A DNA stretch of 5,406 nucleotides from an uncultured Senegalimassilia sp. (GTDB lineage: Bacteria; Actinomycetota; Coriobacteriia; Coriobacteriales; Eggerthellaceae). Below are positions 1 through 4,462 of this stretch, piece after piece (positions within the stretch are counted from its first letter, which is position 1; each line of letters begins with the position of its first letter). Below the pieces are notes generated by a model. It worked only from the letters and a program-made list of their open reading frames with translations, did no database searches and was not told where the DNA came from. The stretch covers positions 1 through 5,406 of the forward strand of contig CAKUJT010000152.1 in the NCBI GenBank assembly GCA_934661765.1, read 5' to 3'. Made by a program: the position numbers and the translations under genes.

Positions 1-93
1 GACCCAATAATGCGAAAGCACGTTCCGAATTATGATCCGATGCAGGTGGCGGAAGCCTGCGGTTACGGAAAAAGGGTGCGGATGCTTAAATGA
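1..93 (+). CDS. C-terminal end of an unidentified protein (5' truncated by window)
   Basis: The first reading frame is open from the first base to a TGA at 91-93, giving 30 residues that end in CGYGKRVRMLK. The other two forward frames close within the first 45 bases, so this frame is the best candidate for the tail of an upstream gene. An internal ATG at 10-12 has no purine-rich ribosome binding site before it, which favours a continuing gene over a 27-residue one. No family can be recognised from so short a fragment. A stable hairpin (99-134) follows the stop. It could also be chance open frame; confidence is moderate to low. Confidence 0.45.
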   Translation, partial: DPIMRKHVPNYDPMQVAEACGYGKRVRMLK

Positions 94-98
94 AAAAA

Positions 99-134
99 TG
101 CGCCTGAGGGAGCGGCAACTCCCGGTTAGGCACA
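99..134 (+). other. Stable RNA/DNA hairpin after the first stop codon
   Basis: GCCTGA (102-107) pairs with TTAGGC (126-131, one G-T pair), and GGGAG (108-112) pairs with CTCCC (119-123). The loop is CGGCAA, a GG bulge lies at 124-125, and two further outer pairs form at 99-100/133-134. No T-run follows on the + strand, so it is not a classical terminator. It could stabilise the 3' end of the upstream message or be part of a structured leader for the small genes that follow. Function unknown. Confidence 0.45.
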
Positions 135-159
135 TAGCAAATAAACCACTTAAAGTATA

Positions 160-172
160 CCTCACGATGAGG
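160..172 (+). other. Small hairpin just upstream of a ribosome binding site
   Basis: CCTCA-CGA-TGAGG is a perfect 5 bp stem with a three-base loop. It ends 9 bases before the AAGGAG of the 35-residue ORF at 192. It may be a leader structure affecting translation of that ORF, or chance. Confidence 0.3.
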
Positions 173-191
173 AAAAAGAAAAGGAGAAATT

Positions 192-299
192 ATGATCACA
201 GAAGAAAACAAGTTTTTAGGACTGGAAGAAATCAAGAACTTACTTGAAAAGGAATACAATGCCTGCATTGAATACCTTGACCGGTTAGCCGAAGAATGA
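192..299 (+). CDS. Small acidic hypothetical protein, 35 aa
   Basis: The ORF starts at ATG 192 and ends at TGA 297-299. The start is supported by AAGGAG at 181-186, five bases upstream, which is close to an ideal Firmicute Shine-Dalgarno. The product begins MITEENKFLGLEEIK and is acidic, with about ten Glu residues and very few basic ones. It looks like one continuous amphipathic helix with regular Leu/Ile spacing; there is no signal peptide or membrane segment. No family is recognised. Its stop overlaps the TGAGG that serves the next gene, so the small genes here are probably co-transcribed. Such tiny acidic helical proteins are common in phage and ICE accessory clusters, but a role cannot be assigned. 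Confidence 0.6.
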   Translation: MITEENKFLGLEEIKNLLEKEYNACIEYLDRLAEE

Positions 300-308
300 G
301 GTACTGTC

Positions 309-476
309 ATGAAGAAGTTTATAGGAAATACGATAGTGATCATATCTTTTTTGTTCCTTTTGTGGGTATGTGTTAGCTGGATCAATGTCCTGGTACATAA
401 TGACCCATATAGAGGTGATTGGAAGTATGCACCAAACAATATATTCGTGGTATTGACGAAGGGATATGAGAAATAA
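309..476 (+). CDS. Small single-pass membrane protein, 55 aa
   Basis: ATG 309 to TAA 474-476. A GAGG-type Shine-Dalgarno (298-301, within TGAGG) lies seven bases before the start and overlaps the stop of the 35-aa ORF. The product starts with MKKFIGN, followed by one hydrophobic segment at about residues 5-29 (rich in I, V, F, L, W) and a short polar tail of about 26 residues containing HNDPYRGDW. Under the positive-inside rule the two N-terminal lysines suggest the N-terminus is cytoplasmic and the tail outside. No cleavage site is evident, so it is more likely a membrane anchor than a secreted protein. No family is recognised. Its last 11 bases overlap the next ORF. Confidence 0.6.
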   Translation: MKKFIGNTIVIISFLFLLWVCVSWINVLVHNDPYRGDWKYAPNNIFVVLTKGYEK

Positions 477-612
477 ACAAAAAGAAAATCCAGTGAAAAT
501 AATTCGCTGGCAAGATGGAAGCTTAGAATGTTTTCACGGAACGGAAACAGAAGCAGAAAGTTATGCAGCACAAAGAAGTAAAGTGATTAAACAAACCTAT
601 ATCATAGCGTGA
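466..612 (+). CDS. Small hypothetical protein, 48 aa
   Basis: ATG 466 to TGA 610-612, overlapping the previous ORF by 11 bases in another frame. GAAGGG at 458-463 is the likely ribosome binding site, although its spacing of two bases is unusually short. Overlap with the preceding reading frame suggests translational coupling. The product has a basic, Asn/Lys-rich start, then KIIRWQDGSLECFHGTETEA, then a helix containing AESYAAQRSKVIK and a final strand TYIIA. This strand-turn-strand-helix-strand pattern resembles small uncharacterised proteins on clostridial mobile elements, but I cannot name the family. It ends immediately before the 615-642 hairpin, which would mark the end of this small-gene transcript. 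Confidence 0.6.
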   Translation: MRNKQKENPVKIIRWQDGSLECFHGTETEAESYAAQRSKVIKQTYIIA

Positions 613-642
613 AAAAGAGGAGTCAAAGATTTGACTCCTCTT
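612..642 (-). terminator. Rho-independent terminator hairpin, T-run on the minus strand
   Basis: AAGAGGAGTCAAA (615-627) is perfectly complementary to TTTGACTCCTCTT (630-642), a stem of 12-13 bp with a tiny loop. Read on the minus strand, the stem runs into CCTCTTTTTC (five T), the form of a strong intrinsic terminator. On the + strand only TT precedes AGTAG, so it is a weaker stop for the small-gene transcript, though it could act in both directions. Confidence 0.7.
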
Positions 643-681
643 AGTAGCAAATACCAAGATGGTACATGCCTAAAAAACCAT
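612..681 (-). ncRNA. Putative counter-transcribed small RNA upstream of rep (about 70 nt)
   Basis: This is inferred from a minus-strand promoter (688-716) and the minus-strand terminator (612-642). Transcription would begin near 681 and stop near 612. The RNA would contain a small stem TACCA-TCT-TGGTA (651-663) and the terminator hairpin. It has no convincing ORF. It lies in the leader region of the rolling-circle rep gene on the opposite strand. In rolling-circle plasmids such as pT181 and pLS1, small antisense RNAs of this kind limit Rep synthesis and copy number. The role here depends on the rep mRNA starting upstream of this region, which the sequence does not show. Confidence 0.4.
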
Positions 682-687
682 ACCTAG

Positions 688-716
688 AGTGTACTATCTG
701 CAATTTAAAATGTCAA
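688..716 (-). promoter_or_regulatory. Minus-strand sigma-A-type promoter
   Basis: On the minus strand, a perfect TTGACA (716-711) is followed after 17 bases by TACACT (693-688), a four of six match to TATAAT. Box quality and spacing fit the housekeeping sigma factor. It points away from rep toward the hairpin at 642-615, with no protein gene downstream on that strand. Confidence 0.5.
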
Positions 717-724
717 GAAATAAT

Positions 725-753
725 CGGGTGAAAGTCCCGTATAAAGCTTGATA
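725..753 (+). promoter_or_regulatory. Candidate double-strand origin: hairpin plus CTTGATA nick site
   Basis: A short inverted repeat CGGG (725-728) / CCCG (736-739) is followed seven bases later by CTTGATA (747-753). CTTGATA is the nick core of the pC194 and phiX174 superfamily of rolling-circle origins, cut between G and A. It lies 27 bases before the start of an HUH Rep gene, where such origins are often found. The same heptamer also occurs at 4353-4359 inside a coding region, so the match alone is weak; position and the adjacent hairpin make the case. Confidence 0.4.
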
Positions 754-780
754 AACGTATTAAAGATAGGACCAAAAGAT

Positions 781-1506
781 ATGAGTTATACCAAAAATAT
801 ATATGAATTTGATAATGCGATAGAGGTAGAAGAAAAACACACTTACAGATATCGCTCTCCAGGAATGAAAAGGGAGAAGAAAAAGAAACTCACTCCTGCT
901 CAGATGAAAGCTGTCAATCAGAAGAATAAGGAGAAGACCTGCAGAAGAAGGCTAAGAAAACACTTCGAAGAGAACGATTACTTTGTATGTCTTACATACG
1001 AAAAAGAAAAACGTCCGTCCGATATGACAGAAGCAAAGAGAGATTTTTCGGATGCAATGAAGGTGATCCGGAGGGAATACGGGAAAGCAGGATACAAAGT
1101 CAAATGGATTCGCAATATCGAAGTAGGGACTAAGAATGGATGGCATGTCCACCTGGTAATAAACAGAATACCGGATACAGACTTGATTCTCAGAAAGGCT
1201 TGGAAGAAAGGTAAAGTAATTTGCCAGCTCACATATGAGAAAGGCGAGTTTAAAGATTTAGCAGCCTATCTTACCAAGACACCAGAAACCGATAAGCGTC
1301 TTAGGGAGACAAGCTATTCCACATCAAGGAATCTCCCGTTGCCAGAACCAAAAAAGAAGACATATGTAAGATGGAAAACCTGGAATAAAATCAGGATTCC
1401 GAAAGGATATTATCTGGATGAAGAATCAGTACATGAGGGAAACAATCCATTTACTGGTTATCCTTACAGAGAATATACCTTGTTGAAATTAAAGAGGAGG
1501 GAATGA
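781..1506 (+). CDS. HUH rolling-circle replication initiator (Rep, ORF2/G2P-like)
   Basis: The product (241 aa) should nick one strand of an origin and covalently hold the 5' end through a tyrosine to start rolling-circle replication or transfer. All three HUH-Rep motifs are visible: motif 1 FVCLTY (68-73); motif 2 GWHVHLVIN with the metal-binding pair H122 and H124; and motif 3 AAYLTK with catalytic Y163 and K166. A very basic segment (about 28-62, KREKKKK and RRRLRK) probably contacts DNA. There is no helicase domain, and only one motif-3 tyrosine, unlike the paired tyrosines of phiX174 gpA. The ATG at 781 is preferred, with ATAGGA at 766-771. A TTG at 748 in the same frame would add 11 residues but has no ribosome binding site and lies inside the putative nick sequence. 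The next gene starts one base after the stop. It could instead serve as a relaxase for mobilisation. Confidence 0.82.
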   Translation: MSYTKNIYEFDNAIEVEEKHTYRYRSPGMKREKKKKLTPAQMKAVNQKNKEKTCRRRLRKHFEENDYFVCLTYEKEKRPSDMTEAKRDFSDAMKVIRREYGKAGYKVKWIRNIEVGTKNGWHVHLVINRIPDTDLILRKAWKKGKVICQLTYEKGEFKDLAAYLTKTPETDKRLRETSYSTSRNLPLPEPKKKTYVRWKTWNKIRIPKGYYLDEESVHEGNNPFTGYPYREYTLLKLKRRE

Positions 1507-1507
1507 G

Positions 1508-1936
1508 ATGGAAGTACATATCTACATAGGGACAGACAGTAAAGCTCCAAGAACACAAACCCGCAAATACGGATATGTGCTTGCCTGCATCCTAAAAGGG
1601 AAACTAGAAACAAAGCAAGAGTTCAGAGAAACAAAAGGAACATATAACAGAGCCACCCTGGAAGCTATAACGGAAGCAGTAGGCAGGGTAGTAAAACCAA
1701 GTGAGATACATATCCATACTGAAAACGCCTTTATTCTCACGATGCTAGAAGAAAATTTAGACAGATGGGAACAAAATGGATATGTAACCACAAAAGGAGA
1801 ACCAGTGGCAAATGGAGACTTGTGGAAACAACTGAAAGAAAAAGCCAGGGAGCATCTGCTTTTGTCAGAACCGGGAAAACACGAATACAGTATGTGGATA
1901 CAAGAACAGCTAAAAAGAGCAACTATAAATCGCTAA
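1508..1936 (+). CDS. RNase HI-like protein with altered active site
   Basis: The product (142 aa) has the ribonuclease H fold. It shows an N-terminal strand HIYIGTDS carrying D10, a helix after NRATLEAITEA (47-57), a third strand IHIHTENAF (67-75), and a segment RWEQNGY..KGEP.ANGDLW (86-106). That last segment closely parallels the basic-protrusion region of E. coli RNase HI (..GWKTADKKPVKNVDLW). The length fits RNase HI (about 155 aa). Against the D-E-D-D catalytic set, D10 is kept, the usual Glu in NRMEL appears to be Thr50 (E52 is nearby), the third Asp is E72, and the last is probably E133. Catalysis may therefore be changed or lost. AGGAGG at 1495-1500 lies seven bases before the start, and only one base separates it from the rep stop, so it is coupled to Rep. 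A role in removing RNA from origin hybrids is inference. Confidence 0.75.
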   Translation: MEVHIYIGTDSKAPRTQTRKYGYVLACILKGKLETKQEFRETKGTYNRATLEAITEAVGRVVKPSEIHIHTENAFILTMLEENLDRWEQNGYVTTKGEPVANGDLWKQLKEKAREHLLLSEPGKHEYSMWIQEQLKRATINR

Positions 1937-1952
1937 AAACCGCATAAATCCC

Positions 1953-1969
1953 AAATAGGGGAGCTATTT
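1953..1969 (+). other. Weak A+T-rich hairpin after the RNase H-like gene
   Basis: AAATAG (1953-1958) pairs with CTATTT (1964-1969) around the loop GGGAG, followed by a single further T and then G. The stem is only six pairs, mostly A-T, so at best it is a weak attenuating terminator between the rep operon and the pcfK-pcfJ operon. The loop contains a Shine-Dalgarno-like AGGGGAG. Confidence 0.3.
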
Positions 1970-1988
1970 TGAAAAGTAGTAAGAAAGA

Positions 1989-2023
1989 AGTTATCCACAG
2001 CATTGTGGATAATGTGGATAACT
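1989..2023. promoter_or_regulatory. Cluster of three perfect DnaA boxes (candidate origin element)
   Basis: TTATCCACA at 1991-1999 matches the DnaA-box consensus TTATNCACA exactly. Its reverse complement TGTGGATAA occurs twice in direct tandem, at 2004-2012 and 2013-2021, with a 9-base period. The first box with either of the others forms an inverted repeat; the longest is AGTTATCCACA (1989-1999) against TGTGGATAACT (2013-2023), 11 pairs. Three exact boxes within 31 bases between two genes are very unlikely by chance. DnaA binding could support origin opening or helicase loading for the element, or regulate the downstream operon. No separate A+T-rich unwinding block is obvious beyond the local A-rich run at 1972-1989. 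Confidence 0.65.
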
Positions 2024-2043
2024 GATAGAAAGGATGAAGAAAG

Positions 2044-2538
2044 ATGTTTGATAAATTTGGGGAAATGAGCAGCTACAAAGAGATCAACACCCTTGCAGAA
2101 AATTTATTCAACGAGGGAGACATTAAAAGCCTGAAAGAGATGGCAAAAGAAAACGGAATCCCGAAAGATTTTGTAGAACTCTACCTGTCGGGGGACATCA
2201 TGGAGTTGTGCGATACCGAAACGGCAGCATACGGAAAGATTGATGTCGAAGTGGCCGATCTTAAGTTAAAAGGAATCATGGAAGACTGGGTGGAATATCT
2301 TCGTGTACAGATTTCGGAAAATGATTTACTTGCCCATCAGGTGAGAAAAAAAGGTAAGAGCTTAAAAGACTGCATAGCGGCATTACTTAAGTGGTCCTTT
2401 AAAAATCAGGTCCCGGTGGATAAGGAGATCTTAAAAGCAGCAGGAGTAACAGCCGGCAAGGTGACACTTGGAATCCCTGCAATGGGTAAGGCGAAAGAAA
2501 TCATCAGAAATTACTATCTGGGAGGCGAAAAAGAGTGA
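2044..2538 (+). CDS. PcfK-like / AcrIIA9-family protein (possible Cas9 inhibitor)
   Basis: The product (164 aa) resembles the PcfK-like family, named from the Enterococcus pCF10 conjugation region. That family includes AcrIIA9, reported as an inhibitor of type II-A Cas9. The N-terminal half (1-60) is acidic and helical. The conserved core is the second half: GKIDVE (64-69), a DWVEYLR helix (81-87), RKKGKSLKDCIAALLKW (101-117), then VPVDKEILKAAGV (123-135) and a Gly/Lys-rich stretch GKVTLGIPAMGKAKEIIRNYY (138-158, split around TLGIP). It has no membrane segment or signal peptide and should be cytoplasmic. AAGGA at 2030-2034 supports ATG 2044. The GTG of the PcfJ-like gene overlaps its stop. 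The family assignment is from memory of conserved patterns; anti-Cas9 activity in this member is inference. Confidence 0.7.
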   Translation: MFDKFGEMSSYKEINTLAENLFNEGDIKSLKEMAKENGIPKDFVELYLSGDIMELCDTETAAYGKIDVEVADLKLKGIMEDWVEYLRVQISENDLLAHQVRKKGKSLKDCIAALLKWSFKNQVPVDKEILKAAGVTAGKVTLGIPAMGKAKEIIRNYYLGGEKE

Positions 2539-4454
2539 AAAGGGCAAAGTTTTTAAGAATACCCCCAAGCACATTTACAAACATGAAGAACAAAAAAGAA
2601 GTAATAGCAAAAAGCCGAATCCTGGAAGTTGATGGCAAAAAGGTTGTAGAGATTAGCTTGTATTATAAAAAACAGTTAAAGGCTCGCTATTTTGCAGACA
2701 AAGAAAATCATTATGCCTGGATCAATGATAAATGGACAACCTGCCGGTTAGATAATGTAGCAAAAATGTGTAAGGGTTTACTCGCCGAAAAAGGACTTTA
2801 CTATTGGGGTAACAAAGAATTTATCTGGGACACAAAAGAGGATAGACAAAGAGCATCAGATTTCTTGGATTCATGCAATGTCGATGGCTATGAAACTAAT
2901 TTAAGCGAAATCAAGAGAGCGAGAGCGAATAAAAGAAAGTCTGAAAGGATTGAAAAGGAAATGTCAGACGTTCCTTGCGTCACAGAAGACATGGAACGTT
3001 GGCTGGATGAAAAAGTATTTCCGGGTCACATTTTATTTTCAAAAAGAGAAGGAAAGGAAACAGCATATACCTGTACTGCCTGCAAAGGGAGCGGAACGGT
3101 AAAGGAAAAATGGAAGCATAAAGAGATTGTCCGTTGCCCTAAGTGCAATCAAGTAGCATCTGCAAATAGTCGCCAGAAGCAAAAAGCTGAACATGCGCCA
3201 GTAGTGATATTGCAGAAATGTAATAATAGATGGGTAGAACGACAATTTAAAGCAGTATGCCGCTGGAGCAAGGAAGGTAAAACGATTGAATTGTTTGAAC
3301 AATGCCGGGCACTTATTCCAATGGGGAAAACATACGGAAAAGTCTATTATGGAACGCTCAATGATGCGGATGAGTTTGAACAGGACTTCTGGGATAAGAA
3401 TCCGGCCGGAAAACGCTTCTCGCCTTCATATCTATATCCGGGAAATCTAAAGGAAGTTTTGCCATGTGGAAACTTGGAGAGGAGCGGCATGAATATTCTT
3501 GCAGATAAAGGAGTGAAATTTCATGTAAACGGATATATTATGCATTTTCATACAAGGCAATGCTGGGAGTACCTGATTAAAAGTGGATTATATGAATTAG
3601 TGACAGAGCTTTGTAGTGGATATTGGTGGGGAGAAAATTTAATACTGCCTGCAAAGGCCAGAAATCTAAAAGAGCTTTTGAGCTTAGACGGAAATCGTGT
3701 AAATCGAATGAAGCAGATTGACGGTGGGCTTAATGAATTAGAATGGCTGCAATATGAACAAAAGCAGGGAATTAAAATCTCCAAGGGAAGCCTGGAGTGG
3801 TTATCAAAGAAAAAAATGACCTTATCAGAATGTAAAGAAATCTTGAATGATTTAGGAAGTGTCAACAAAATGGTTAACTATTTAAAAAAACAAAAAATAG
3901 CACCAAGCAAGGTGATCACAACCTGGAGAGATTACCTCCGAATGGCACTCTTAGAAGGATACGACACACGAGATAGCATAGTTCGCTTTCCGAAAGACTT
4001 AAAACTTCGCCATGATCAGTTGGTAGAACGCAGAAATGAAAAGTTAGATAAAGAAAGACTAAACGAATATGCAGAAATAGATAAGCAGATACAGGAACGC
4101 CTGCCAGAAGTAAGGAGATATTTCTACGAAGATGATACATACATGATTATTCCGGCCGGTAAATGCAAGGAGCTGATGAAAGAAGGAAGGGAACTGCATC
4201 ATTGCGTAGGCACAAGCGACATTTACATGAAAAAGATGGCGGCGGGAGAAACATGGATCCTATTTCTTCGCAAGAAAGAAGATTTAGAAAAAGCATATTA
4301 CACAGTAGAAATTAATTTGAAAACAGATAAGATTTTACAGTTTTATTCAGAGCTTGATAGACAGCCAGATAAAAAAGCAATTGAGAAACTACTGAATAAG
4401 TACACAAAAGGGCTTAAAACAATGAAACAACCGATTATGGCAGCGGCAGTATAG
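2535..4454 (+). CDS. PcfJ-family protein with C4 zinc ribbon
   Basis: The product (639 aa) belongs to the PcfJ-like family, named for a pCF10 conjugation-region protein and widespread on Firmicute plasmids, phages and ICEs; its molecular function is unknown. A zinc ribbon is seen as C180-x2-C183 with a following GSG, and C201-x2-C204. The PcfJ domain is C-terminal (about 535-620): GRELHHCVGT with H555, H556 and C557, then Y, a GETWILFLRK strand, and YYTVEIN. The middle is rich in Lys/Glu helices and aromatic residues. The GTG start at 2535 is chosen because GGAGG at 2521-2525 is nine bases upstream and GTGA overlaps the preceding stop, a typical coupled junction. The full 639 codons are open with no frameshift. 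The next gene's AGGAGG overlaps its stop. The invariant His-His-Cys cluster hints at catalysis or metal binding, but this is inference. Confidence 0.83.
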   Translation: MKRAKFLRIPPSTFTNMKNKKEVIAKSRILEVDGKKVVEISLYYKKQLKARYFADKENHYAWINDKWTTCRLDNVAKMCKGLLAEKGLYYWGNKEFIWDTKEDRQRASDFLDSCNVDGYETNLSEIKRARANKRKSERIEKEMSDVPCVTEDMERWLDEKVFPGHILFSKREGKETAYTCTACKGSGTVKEKWKHKEIVRCPKCNQVASANSRQKQKAEHAPVVILQKCNNRWVERQFKAVCRWSKEGKTIELFEQCRALIPMGKTYGKVYYGTLNDADEFEQDFWDKNPAGKRFSPSYLYPGNLKEVLPCGNLERSGMNILADKGVKFHVNGYIMHFHTRQCWEYLIKSGLYELVTELCSGYWWGENLILPAKARNLKELLSLDGNRVNRMKQIDGGLNELEWLQYEQKQGIKISKGSLEWLSKKKMTLSECKEILNDLGSVNKMVNYLKKQKIAPSKVITTWRDYLRMALLEGYDTRDSIVRFPKDLKLRHDQLVERRNEKLDKERLNEYAEIDKQIQERLPEVRRYFYEDDTYMIIPAGKCKELMKEGRELHHCVGTSDIYMKKMAAGETWILFLRKKEDLEKAYYTVEINLKTDKILQFYSELDRQPDKKAIEKLLNKYTKGLKTMKQPIMAAAV

Positions 4455-4462
4455 GAGGCAAC

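Noticed and set aside
32..247. Plus-strand 71-codon frame across the leader
   Set aside because: It has no ribosome binding site, its composition is skewed to Arg/Lys, it runs through both hairpins, and it ends inside the better supported 35-codon ORF.
86..571. Minus-strand 161-codon open frame
   Set aside because: It is antisense to three small + strand ORFs that have ribosome binding sites, and its product is the Ser/Phe/Leu-rich type expected from reading a purine-rich strand backwards.
725..740. Resemblance of the CGGGTGAAAGTCCCG stretch to group II intron domain I sequence
   Set aside because: There is no intron 5' start, domain V-like hairpin or reverse transcriptase gene nearby; the match is too short to support an intron.
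748..780. TTG start for Rep, adding 11 residues
   Set aside because: There is no Shine-Dalgarno before 748, the extension falls before the conserved motifs, and ATG 781 has a suitably spaced ATAGGA.
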